Part shown: piece by piece, positions 21,201 through 30,700 of the stretch
How positions within the stretch are numbered: position 1 is the stretch's first letter
How the letters are laid out: each line of letters starts with the position of its first letter
Assembly: GCA_019828595.1 (NCBI GenBank)
Contig: JAHQRK010000026.1
Coordinates: forward strand, 496,001-560,000
DNA: 64,000 nucleotides
Reading direction: 5' to 3'
DNA from: Aphanomyces cochlioides
Taxonomy: Eukaryota > Oomycota > Saprolegniomycetes > Saprolegniales > Verrucalvaceae
Position numbers and translations under genes: made by a program
The notes under the pieces: model-generated
What the model was told of the DNA's origin: nothing
What the model saw: the letters and a program-made list of their open reading frames with translations, nothing else
The model's database searches: none

Positions 21201-22308
21201 ATCCCGCTGGACTCCGTACGGCTGTCCAAATCACATCTCATCTTTGGATGTTCCCCTTTGGCACAACTCGTATCTGCCTGGACTCGAAGACCTATACGAT
21301 CAGTGCTCTACATCGACGCAAGACCAAGCCAATGTATTGGCTTCGCTTCACATCACGAAGTTGTCGCATTTGTTGACTCCGTGTCAGCGAGTTTGGCCAG
21401 CTTCGATCTTGTTCGACAAAATCAACCGTGCCTGCCGCCAAGCCAATTTTGTCCCTCCAACGAAACAATGGATCTCAATCTTGGTGACCAAGTTATCACG
21501 ATTGTTTGAGATTGTTTCTGAAGAGGATGCTCCCGTGTTCCACTTGCCGACGCCAAGCTCTGAATGGATGGAATGGCACTGGATAATTCACCCTGACTCG
21601 AGTCCGATCTTGTTGGCGCTTGCGACTTCGAAATCGGCTAAGATCAGAGCTTCTCCAGCTGTCAGCTCGTCCATTCTTCCTACCAAGCATCTCAACCTGC
21701 CATCCAACTTTTACGAAGACCCCAAGCGCCTTACCCAACTTGCCGCCTTCCTCCAACCCGACCACATTCTCCCTCGATATGGAGAGTTCATTTTCAAGAC
21801 CCTTCTCCGCGCCAACGCCATGCAATATCTGTTTCAGTACCAAGACCCCAAGCCGACGTGTGTCTTCTGTCGTGTCAATGAGACGTACGAGCATTTCCTG
21901 TTCTCTTGTGGATATGGTCAATCTGTTTGGTATTCCTTCAAGACAATCCAGCGACTGCTCGAGTGTTCCTTTCCGTCCACGTGTCTGGAAATGTTCTACG
22001 AGACGCCCAAGCCGTCCGATGGGTACTACATCCGTGGCTATCTGAAGATCTGGTCGATTGTCCGAGCCTGCGTGTATTATCAAATATGGCTCCAACGTGC
22101 CGATCGCACCTTTCGACCCGACCTCACAGCGAAGAGTCCGATGGAAGTTGCCATTCATGCTGCCTCTTTGATCAAGCTACATCTACAACAGCTCCTGGTT
22201 GATCTCCCTCTCAAGAAGGGATACACCAAGGTATTCAATGTGCTCAAGCATCTATCTTCGGACCCCTGGTTACGTCAACACGCCATTCCTGACAGTGTCG
22301 TTTCATGA
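18253..22308 (+). CDS. LINE ORF2 polyprotein: APE endonuclease, reverse transcriptase, zinc finger (1351 aa), intact, in E1
   Basis: Enzyme for target-primed reverse transcription: it nicks the target and copies the element RNA from the nick. Residues about 18-260 are an exonuclease-endonuclease-phosphatase fold with Asn in LNTNG (24), Glu in QET (50), Asp/Asn in GGDFN (168-172), Asp in LDYIF (228) and Asp-His in ADH (254-255). The last motif is more often SDH. A basic, helical linker (300-410) leads to the RT (about 500-780) with LLDFEKAFD (Asp 626), GVLQGDPLSP and FADD (Asp 727, 728). The C-terminus has CX2C at 1203-1206 and HX4C at 1214-1219, a zf-RVT type finger. No RNase H is seen. The ATG at 18253 lies 78 bp after the ORF1 stop. 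No stop or frameshift is present, so it may be active. Confidence 0.93.
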   Translation: MIDNNFSDVPTELVDWDPQIISLNTNGFSNSHRYILDKLSSVHDVSFIQETRFRTPSLHDRVAFHWQRITNHEGSLFFEESIYPEVSTSPATGGLATLIHPHSPLKNATQVPHGNPVLRGRYLQVRCTLGPLTVVLHNIYAPAAFQQRASYFEELPRDFPPHALHIVGGDFNCTLNKDLDSLRPSTSTMAGTLQLEQWMHSLSLVDLFRRQNPVARAFTSPTLTNRLDYIFCSSTLAGLRHWKATHMPHVPQADHVACRIITKRQTLRHGSGSWKAPTWLLRLPRAAEIVHGCLDRFLDKSPTFHNISKAYDMLVNDIRSQLKEFHSQRLEKQRLPLKKLAVEIASLLQVPNMRQDSVLVDRVRDLQKQIHELQDRDKQFRQDQAFQLHLYKAERSSKFHFMSPVPTPLKKTVFKELVDVNGNVVSNQQGMSDVLVDYYKDLFAAPEVQRSGDEVSSFLTPLTRHKQLPEQAQKELSAPLRANEFYHAIRHSSSNSAPGPNALPFEVLKLAPHKWSLVLELLFTHQLHSHPRLTPMQLVSTLVLLHKKGPKSQAKNYRPISLLNTDVKILTSILAYRLQRHIRHIIHPDQQGFIRRSNIQTNIARLDDMLHHIKLHSPSSMVALLDFEKAFDRVDHAYLLRVLRHYGFPETFVDMVRVLYSGRKSRILVNGFLSKPVHISRGVLQGDPLSPLLFVIALEPMCQLLRQHSNYGIKCGDRYYTGSYFADDSQLYAANETCLHRQLALVQTFCDKSGFRLNVDKTQILTYSQLNGNLASLQVTSDSPVKALGILVAPNLSPLARFNYVFEKFVARLSLWLYKARTMAGKVTILQSICLPVLWYQLAFVPADKDLAKKIDKAMLQFMHGEEINPSSSVHGLRLIKKEILFMPKKSGGLGLHHALALWQQHNRSVMIRCIQAITTPPRKSAMSAWITPGYTLLEKAFHPWGSPRDLLLANGSSAFIRQLYKNPNITPMWKALLSSWFESRWTPYGCPNHISSLDVPLWHNSYLPGLEDLYDQCSTSTQDQANVLASLHITKLSHLLTPCQRVWPASILFDKINRACRQANFVPPTKQWISILVTKLSRLFEIVSEEDAPVFHLPTPSSEWMEWHWIIHPDSSPILLALATSKSAKIRASPAVSSSILPTKHLNLPSNFYEDPKRLTQLAAFLQPDHILPRYGEFIFKTLLRANAMQYLFQYQDPKPTCVFCRVNETYEHFLFSCGYGQSVWYSFKTIQRLLECSFPSTCLEMFYETPKPSDGYYIRGYLKIWSIVRACVYYQIWLQRADRTFRPDLTAKSPMEVAIHAASLIKLHLQQLLVDLPLKKGYTKVFNVLKHLSSDPWLRQHAIPDSVVS

Positions 22309-22387
22309 GTGAGCTGACGGCTCACCACTTCATCTCCTGTTCAATGACCACTTTGCCATATTCTGTTTTCCAAGTTCTATTTATACA

Positions 22388-22401
22388 GTACGAGGCAAAT
22401 T
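22388..22401 (+). other. 3' arm of the 14-nt end-to-end complementarity
   Basis: GTACGAGGCAAATT in the 3' UTR is the partner of 15081-15094. Just upstream is TATTTATA, which reads TATAAATA on the other strand. Confidence 0.7.
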
Positions 22402-22453
22402 AGTAAGTCATTAGGGCCTTTGCTCAAAAATAAGGTTAATACAACTCATTCAA

Positions 22454-22469
22454 CCTTGGAGATATTGTG
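22454..22469 (+). repeat. Target-site duplication of E1, right copy
   Basis: CCTTGGAGATATTGTG, identical to 15058-15073. Confidence 0.9.
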
Positions 22470-23188
22470 GAATGTTGGAGACTTGTCCAAAAATCGATCC
22501 AGACATCCATGAACAATCTCGGCCGCTCGTGGTAGACGAAGTAGCCAAGTTGGAGCTTTCCATGATCCAGAGCCATGGCGCAATGTTTGACGCTTTGTGA
22601 TGATACGACAAGCCACGTGGTCAGCCTGTGGAACGTGTGGCATGTGCGTCGCCTTCCAATGACGAAGACCCGCCAAGGTGGACGAACAAAATATGTAGTC
22701 GAGTCGGTTGGTGAGTGTGGGACTTGTGAAGGTTCTTGCCACGGGGTTTTGACGGCGAAACAGATCCACCAGAGACAAACTGTGCATCCATTGTTCCAGT
22801 TGAAGGGTGCCGGCCATGGTGGAGGTACTGGGTCTCAACGAATCCAAATCTTTGTTGAGAGTGCAGTTGAAATCTCCTCCAACAATGTGGAGCGCATGTG
22901 GAGGAAAGTCGCGTGGCAATTCTTCGAAGTAACTTGCTCGTTGTTGGAAGGCTGCCGGCGCATAGATATTGTGGAGAACGACTGTCAGTGGACCCAGAGT
23001 ACATCGCACTTGTAGATAACGACCACGAAGCACTGGGTTGTCATGAGGGACTTGAGTGGCGTTCTTCAAAGGAGAGTGAGGATGTATCAACGTAGCCAGA
23101 CCTCCAGTGGCTGGCGACGTGGATACTTCAGGGTAAATAGGCTCTTCAAAGAACAAAGAGCCTTCGTGGTTTGTGATGCGTTGCCAAA
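22454..23188 (-). mobile_element. LINE copy M3, 5' end segment (right of E1), 5'-truncated
   Basis: Antisense ORF2 from about residue 67 (WQRITNHEG) to residue 310, continuing at 15057 across E1. Its 5' end at 23188 is a truncation typical of incomplete reverse transcription. It joins directly to M1 ORF1 sequence at the TSD CACAATGGTCTGTGG (23189-23203). It holds most of the APE endonuclease, open in frame, but no start codon of ORF2 and no 5' UTR. Bases 22454-22469 are the right TSD of E1. Confidence 0.85.
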
Positions 23189-23203
23189 CACAATGGTCTG
23201 TGG
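23189..23203 (-). repeat. Target-site duplication of M3, right copy
   Basis: CACAATGGTCTGTGG, identical to 7090-7104. Confidence 0.85.
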
Positions 23204-24598
23204 GTTCTTCTTGTGGATCAAAATGTTCGGAAATTTGGAGCCCCATAACGAACCAGGATTTTCCTTGACAAATTGATCGCAGATGACTTTTTCGGACCAG
23301 TCCTTGTAGCCTTCGCCCAACTTGACTGTTAGCTCGTACACTTGGGACTGGGGGGTGAGCAAAATGTTTTCAATGAAGGCGTCCATGTCACCAGAGTCTT
23401 TGTAGAATGCGTCCGCCATGGCCTCGCATCGCGCAATATCGTCATCGGCAATAGCATGAGCACCAGTGTTGCGATGTTTCGCGCCTTTGGGAGCATTGCC
23501 TTGCTTGGAATCTTTCTTGGACGAAGCTGAATCCTTGCCGGGAGTCTTTTGCGTCCATGGATTGGCCTTTTCAGCGTTTTGTTGCTCTTGATCGCCTTGT
23601 ATTTTGTCTGCCGCGGTAGGAGGATCAACAGCGCCATTTCCTTGAGCAACGGATTTGTCGACAATGTCTTGATTTGACTGGTCATTGTCATTGTTTGTCG
23701 ATTGTTCCTCGTGAATAACTTCTCCAGGAGTATCACACGGCTTCGCTTGGCCGTTAATGTCGCCTGACCCATCAACCTCCGAGTGAATTTGAGTATTTCC
23801 CTCGTCGGTTAAGGCCTCGGTTTCAGTAGAATCCTTCCCCTCGGCGTCTCCAGAGACCATATCCACGTCCTCTTGAGATTGTTCTTCTTCCTCTCCCGTT
23901 CTAGGAGGCTCAGCACAGGGGGCGACGCGGTTGGTGGCTGCTGGCTCAGTCCCATTGGTCACGAGAAAGGCCGGGGCCAGACCCCCAGTGACAGGGGTAG
24001 AAGGGGAATCCATGCCATCCCCGCAGCACGGTGACTGGGGTACACCATTGCTCCGGCGAGAACCCAAATCGGGATACCGCCCCCGCCCCTCCGAAGAGGC
24101 CCCTGGGGGAAGTAGACAGAACCGCAGGGTGTGCCCATAGGGGGGGCCCTCGTAGCCTCTAGGGCTGGCATGGACCCCGTTTTCTCGCCGCCTTCACTGG
24201 GGATCGACTCCAATTGGAGTCCAGGGAAGCAGCCACCACAGGCACAAGGCCCCAGTGGTTCGCCCTCCTGAGTGAGGGCTTCGCTAGACAAGTTAACGAC
24301 AGTGGTCTGGGGGTCAACCACTGACCCACTGAGGTTGACCCCCCCCTGGAACTCCGGCGAGTGGAGCACCAGGTGAAGCGCTGGGGGAGCGAGACGCAGA
24401 TTGGTCTCCAGAGACGCTGTTGGGGTCGAACTCGACCTCCACTTCGGCCCTAGGGTTAGGTGTAGAGACATTACTCACACCACTTCCGCCATCCTGATTG
24501 GACGACGAAAGTGGGTGAGGTGATACAATACCTGGAATGATGGTGACTCCGTGAGTGTTGGTCTCACGGAGCTCGGAACAGCTGTTGGCGTTGGACAT
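23189..24598 (-). pseudogene. LINE ORF1, N-terminal part with frameshifts, in M1
   Basis: Starts at ATG 24598 and covers about residues 1-470 (the acidic, low-complexity N-terminus). Two homopolymer differences break it: eight C on this strand at 24339-24346 (seven in M2), and five G near 24106 where E1 and M2 have six. The rest of the gene is at 5460-7104. Confidence 0.83.
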
Positions 24599-24660
24599 TT
24601 TGAGCGCGGCGGCACTTGATAACTTCTTGACTTGAGGGGTACGAGGCAAATTCGGAAGTC

Positions 24661-26906
24661 ACAATATCTCCAAGGCCTACGACATGCTGGTCAATGATAT
24701 CCGCTCCCAACTCAAAGAATTCCATTCTCAACGATTGGAGAAACAACGTCTGCCGTTGAAGAAGTTAGCTGTCGAGATCGCTTCGCTTTTGCAAGTCCCC
24801 AACATGCGTCAAGATTCAGTGCTGGTGGATCGAGTGCGATACCTTCAAAAGCAAATTCACGAGCTGCAAGATCGAGACAAGCAGTTTCGTCAAGACCAGG
24901 CGTTCCAACTTCACTTGTACAAAGCAGAGCGCTCGTCCAAGTTCCACTTCATGTCCCCTGTCCCTACCCCCTTGAAGAAGACAGTCTTCAAAGAGTTGGT
25001 GGATGTCAATGGAAATGTTGTCTCCAATCAACAAGGCATGTCTGACGTCCTGGTCGACTACTACAAGGACTTGTTTGCAGCTCCCGAGGTGCAGCGATCT
25101 GGAGACGAAGTGTCGTCATTTCTGACCCCATTGACTCGACACAAGCAACTGCCAGAGCAAGCCCAGAAAGAGCTGTCGGCTCCCTTGCGCGCCAACGAGT
25201 TCTATCATGCTATTCGACACAGCAGTTCGAACTCAGCGCCAGGTCCCAACGCACTGCCATTCGAAGTCCTCAAACTTGCACCTCACAAGTGGTCGTTGGT
25301 ATTGGAGCTGCTATTCACACACCAGCTCCATTCTCACCCTCGCTTGACTCCCATGCAACTTGTCAGTACGCTGGTGTTGCTGCACAAGAAAGGCCCCAAG
25401 TCACAAGCCAAGAACTATCGGCCCATTAGCCTACTCAACACGGATGTGAAAATCCTGACGAGTATTCTGGCTTATCGACTCCAGCGCCACATTCGACACA
25501 TCATCCACCCGGACCAGCAAGGCTTTATCCGTCGAAGCAATATCCAAACCAATATTGCACGACTGGATGACATGCTGCACCACATCAAACTACACAGTCC
25601 GTCCTCGATGGTGGCACTGCTTGACTTTGAGAAAGCTTTTGATCGCGTGGACCACGCGTACTTGCTCCGCGTCCTCCGTCACTATGGCTTTCCCGAAACC
25701 TTTGTTGACATGGTTCGCGTACTGTACTCGGGCCGCAAGTCTCGCATCTTGGTGAACGGCTTCTTGTCCAAGCCAGTTCACATCTCACGCGGTGTGTTGC
25801 AAGGTGATCCACTGTCGCCACTTCTGTTTGTGATCGCTTTGGAACCGATGTGCCAACTCCTACGGCAACACTCCAACTATGGCATCAAGTGTGGGGATCG
25901 CTACCACACTGGGAGTTACTTTGCCGACGACTCGCAACTCTATGCGGCAAATGAGACGTGCCTCCACCGGCAGCTTGCATTGGTTCAAACCTTTTGCGAC
26001 AAGTCTGGTTTCCGACTCAACGTAGACAAGACCCAAATTCTGACCTACAGCCAGTTGAATGGGAACCTTGCCTCACTACAAGTTACTTCCGACAGTCCCG
26101 TGAAGGCTCTTGGTATCTTGGTTGCGCCCAATCTTTCTCCATTGGCACGTTTCAATTACGTGTTTGAGAAGTTTGTGGCTCGCTTGTCTTTGTGGCTCTA
26201 CAAGGCTCGAACCATGGCCGGAAAAGTCACTATCCTGCACAGCATATGTCTGCCTGTGTTATGGTACCAACTGGCTTTTGTCCCTGCCGACAAAGACCTG
26301 GCCAAAAAGATCGACAAGGCCATGCTTCAATTTATGCATGGTGAAGAAATCAACCCATCCTCCTCTGTCCATGGCCTCCGTTTGATCAAAAAGGAGATCA
26401 TATTCATGCCGAAGAAGTCCGGTGGCTTAGGCCTGCACCATGCACTTGCTTTATGGCAACAACACAACCGCTCTGTCATGATCAGATGCATTCAAGCCAT
26501 CACCACCCCACCCCGCAAGTCTGCCATGTCCGCCTGGATTACGCCGGGCTATACTCTCCTCGAGAAGGCTTTTCATCCATGGGGTTCCCTCCGAGATCTC
26601 CTCTTGGCGAATGGCTCTTCTGCATTCATCAGACAACTGTACAAGAATCCCAATATCACTCCAATGTGGAAAGCCTTATTGAGTAGCTGGTTTGAATCCC
26701 GCTGGACTCCGTACGGCTGTCCAAATCACATCTCATCTTTGGATGTTCCCCTTTGGCACAACTCGTATCTGCCTGGACTCGAAGACCTATACGATCAGTG
26801 CTCTACATCGACGCAAGACCAAGCCAATGTATTGGCTTCGCTTCACATCACGAAGTTGTCGCATTTGTTGACTCCGTGTCAGCGAGTTTGGCCAGCTTCG
26901 ATCTTG
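24661..26906 (+). pseudogene. LINE ORF2 body P5, residues about 307-1054, left of E6
   Basis: Plus-strand ORF2 that begins inside the linker (HNISK) at the M1 junction and runs through the whole RT, with FADD intact, to QRVWPASIL. There E6 interrupts it. It continues after E6 at 31920. No start codon or endonuclease is left on this side. It may be the right-hand part of P0, with about 0.83 kb lost at the M1 insertion, or a different copy. Confidence 0.82.
26892..26906 (+). repeat. Target-site duplication of E6, left copy
   Basis: CCAGCTTCGATCTTG, 15 bp, repeated at 31905-31919. Confidence 0.9.
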
Positions 26907-27624
26907 ATTGGAAGATTCAAGTGCGCCACGCCCGAAAAAGACCAAAGGCAAAGCGAAGAAACAACGACTTAACAAGTCTGCTGCAGCCCACCTCGAATTG
27001 GCGAAGAAGATCATTCGAGATAAGAAAGTCGAAGGCAGTATCACCGAATGTCAACGCATTTTGCGAGATGATCCTCAGCTCGTTGCACATGCTATGTACG
27101 CACAAGATGAAGACCTCAGTTTGTTTCAGTCACTTGTTGCAACCAAGACTATTGAGCGCAAGATGGCTTTGTTAAAAGCTCAAGGCAAGCCTCACAACTA
27201 CAAACATCACGTCAACTTCATGGCTCAATACAAGATTCACCCGTCAGAAATCTTGGAAGAATTAACCACGGACATACCAGAGATCAAGCGCATCCTCTTT
27301 GCACTTGCTACGATTGACTTATTCCTCTCAAATCGGGCCCCAGACCTCTACACAAACTCGGAGGCACTGACTGTTCTATTGAACCAAGAAGCAACAAGAT
27401 TGCCTGACACCAACTGCTTGACGGACTGGTCGCTGTTTGCTTTGATCGAAAACTTCAGCGACAATCTCGAGAAGTTCACTTTGCCGGCTCCCGTCTTGTC
27501 GGCCATCTCGATGCTCAAAAGCATCACCAACAATTACCACATCGACGAGCTCTGCAGCAAAGCTCACCACTCCATGAACGCCGACGAAATTGATCCCCTC
27601 GATTTGGAGGACGATCAACTCTAA
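26907..27624 (+). pseudogene. LINE ORF1 C-terminal fragment in E6
   Basis: The last 238 residues of ORF1 (Lys-rich run plus the helical C-terminus), open to TAA at 27624. The 5' truncation removed the start. Upstream it happens to be fused in a wrong frame to P5 ORF2 sequence. Confidence 0.82.
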
Positions 27625-27702
27625 GGCTTCTATCCCCTGCTTCAATTCATTTCAACCTCCCCTCTCACCCCTCCATTCTACTCATTTTCATCTGTACTCG
27701 TG

Positions 27703-30700
27703 ATGATTGACAACAACTTCTCCGATGTCCCAACTGAACTCGTGGACTGGGACCCACAAATCATCTCCCTCAACACCAATGGCTTCTCCAACAGTCATCG
27801 GTACATCCTCGACAAACTATCAAGTGTTCACGACGTTTCCTTTATCCAAGAAACCCGTTTCCGCACGCCATGTCTCCACGACCGTGTTGCGTTCCATTGG
27901 CAACGCATCACAAACCACGAAGGCTCTTTGTTCTTTGAAGAGCCTATTTACCCTGAAGTATCCACGTCGCCAGCCACTGGAGGTCTGGCTACGTTGATAC
28001 ATCCTCACTCTCCTTTGAAGAACGCCACTCAAGTCCCTCATGACAACCCAGTGCTTCGTGGTCGTTATCTACAAGTGCGATGTACTCTGGGTCCACTGAC
28101 AGTCGTTCTCCACAATATCTATGCGCCGGCAGCCTTCCAACAACGAGCAAGTTACTTCGAAGAATTGCCACGCGACTTTCCTCCACATGCGCTCCACATT
28201 GTTGGAGGAGATTTCAACTGCACTCTCAACAAAGATTTGGATTCGTTGAGACCCAGTACCTCCACCATGGCCGGCACCCTTCAACTGGAACAATGGATGC
28301 ACAGTTTGTCTCTGGTGGATCTGTTTCGCCGTCAAAACCCCGTGGCAAGAACCTTCACAAGTCCCACACTCACCAACCGACTCGACTACATATTTTGTTC
28401 GTCCACCTTGGCGGGTCTTCGTCATTGGAAGGCGACGCACATGCCACACGTTCCACAGGCTGACCACGTGGCTTGTCGTATCATCACAAAGCGTCAAACA
28501 TTGCGCCATGGCTCTGGATCATGGAAAGCTCCAACTTGGCTACTTCGTCTGCCACGAGCGGCCGAGATTGTTCATGGATGTCTGGATCGATTTTTGGACA
28601 AGTCTCCAACATTCCACAATATCTCCAAGGCCTACGACATGATGGTCAATGATATCCGCTCCCAACTCAAAGAATTCCATTCTCAACGATTGGAGAAACA
28701 ACGTCTGCCGTTGAAGAAGTTAGCTGTCGAGATCGCTTCGCTTTTGCAAGTCCCCAACATGCGTCAAGATTCAGTGCTGGTGGATCGAGTGCGATACCTT
28801 CAAAAGCAAATTCACGAGCTGCAAGATCGAGACAAGCAGTTTCGTCAAGACCAGGCGTTCCAACTTCACTTGTACAAAGCAGAGCGCTCGTCCAAGTTCC
28901 ACTTCATGTCCCCTGTCCCTACCCCCTTGAAGAAGACAGTCTTCAAAGAGTTGGTGGATGTCAATGGAAATGTTGTCTCCAATCAACAAGGCATGTCTGA
29001 CGTCCTGGTCGACTACTACAAGGACTTGTTTGCAGCTCCCGAGGTGCAGCGATCTGGAGACGAAGTGTCGTCATTTCTGACCCCATTGACTCGACACAAG
29101 CAACTGCCAGAGCAAGCCCAGAAAGAGCTGTCGGCTCCCTTGCGCGCCAACGAGTTCTATCATGCTATTCGACACAGCAGTTCGAACTCAGCGCCAGGTC
29201 CCAACGCTCTGCCATTCGAAGTCCTCAAACTTGCACCTCACAAGTGGTCGTTGGTATTGGAGCTGCTATTCACACACCAGCTCCATTCTCACCCTCGCTT
29301 GACTCCCATGCAACTTGTCAGTACGCTGGTGTTGCTGCACAAGAAAGGCCCCAAGTCACAAGCCAAGAACTATCGGCCCATTAGCCTACTCAACACGGAT
29401 GTGAAAATCCTGACGAGTATTCTGGCTTATCGACTCCAGCGCCACATTCGACACATCATCCACCCGGACCAGCAAGGCTTTATCCGTCGAAGCAATATCC
29501 AAACCAATATTGCACGACTGGATGACATGCTGCACCACATCAAACTACACAGTCCGTCCTCGATGGTGGCACTGCTTGACTTTGAGAAAGCTTTTGATCG
29601 CGTGGACCACGCGTACTTGCTCCGCGTCCTCCGTCACTATGGCTTTCCCGAAACCTTTGTTGACATGGTTCGCGTACTGTACTCGGGCCGCAAGTCTCGC
29701 ATCTTGGTGAACGGCTTCTTGTCCAAGCCAGTTCACATCTCACGCGGTGTGTTGCAAGGTGATCCACTGTCGCCACTTCTGTTTGTGATCGCTTTGGAAC
29801 CGATGTGCCAACTCCTACGGCAACACTCCAACTATGGCATCAAGTGTGGGGATCGCTACCACACTGGGAGTTACTTTGCCGACGACTCGCAACTCTATGC
29901 GGCAAATGAGACGTGCCTCCATCGGCAGCTTGCATTGGTTCAAACCTTTTGCGACAAGTCTGGTTTCCGACTCAACGTAGACAAGACCCAAATTCTGACC
30001 TACAGCCAGTTGAATGGGAACCTTGCCTCACTACAAGTTACTTCCGACAGTCCCGTGAAGGCTCTTGGTATCTTGGTTGCGCCCAATCTTTCTCCATTGG
30101 CATGTTTCAATTACGTGTTTGAGAAGTTTGTGGCTCGCTTGTCTTTGTGGCTCTACAAGGCTCGAACCATGGCCGGAAAAGTCACTATCCTGCAAAGCAT
30201 ATGTCTGCCTGTGTTATGGTACCAACTGGCTTTTGTCCCTGCCGACAAAGACCTGGCCAAAAAGATCGACAAGGCCATGCTTCAATTTATGCATGGTGAA
30301 GAAATCAACCCATCCTCCTCTGTCCATGGCCTCCGTTTGATCAAAAAGGAGATCATATTCATGCCGAAGAAGTCCGGTGGCTTAGGCCTGCACCATGCAC
30401 TTGCTTTATGGCAACAACACAACCGCTCTGTCATGATCAGATGCATTCAAGCCATCACCACCCCACCCCGCAAGTCTGCCATGTCCGCCTGGATTACGCC
30501 GGGCTATACTCTCCTCGAGAAGACTTTTCATCCATGGGGTTCCCCCCGAGATCTCCTCTTGGCAAATGGCTCTTCTGCATTCATCAGACAACTGTACAAG
30601 AATCCCAATATCACTCCAATGTGGAAAGCCTTATTGAGTAGCTGGTTTGAATCCCGCTGGACTCCGTACGGCTGTCCAAATCACATCTCATCTTTGGATG

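Larger units (their letters stand above)
15074..22453 (+). mobile_element. LINE copy E1, full length with matching TSDs (7380 bp)
   Basis: The reference copy of the family. It starts ACTTCCG at 15074 and ends CATTCAA at 22453, with 16-bp TSDs on both sides. Order: 5' UTR 15074-15134, ORF1, 78-bp spacer, ORF2, 3' UTR 22309-22453. There is no LTR, tRNA primer site, integrase or poly(A). APE endonuclease upstream of RT and zinc finger places it among APE-type LINEs; the two-ORF plan resembles L1/Tx1. Perfect TSDs and an intact ORF2 make it the youngest insertion in the left block. Confidence 0.93.
23189..24660 (-). mobile_element. LINE copy M1, 5' segment
   Basis: Holds the 5' end of M1 (ACTTCCG at 24660), its 5' UTR and the N-terminal half of ORF1. 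It begins at the right copy of the M3 TSD. On the right it abuts plus-strand ORF2 sequence CACAATATCTCC (24661). This 5' junction is base-for-base the same as the 5' junction of E1 at 15073/15074, in mirror orientation. Confidence 0.87.

Noticed and set aside
22378..22385. TATTTATA in the 3' UTR as a TATA box for antisense transcription
   Set aside because: The antisense reading TATAAATA looks canonical, but an 8-base A/T motif in an A/T-rich UTR is weak evidence without transcript data.
15081..22401. Terminal inverted repeats of a DNA transposon
   Set aside because: The 14-bp complementary pair is internal to both ends, and the element encodes APE-RT with 3'-anchored, 5'-truncated copies, which is LINE behaviour.
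26753..27175. Frame crossing from P5 ORF2 into E6 ORF1
   Set aside because: Both sides are read out of frame with the real proteins; it is an artefact of the insertion junction.
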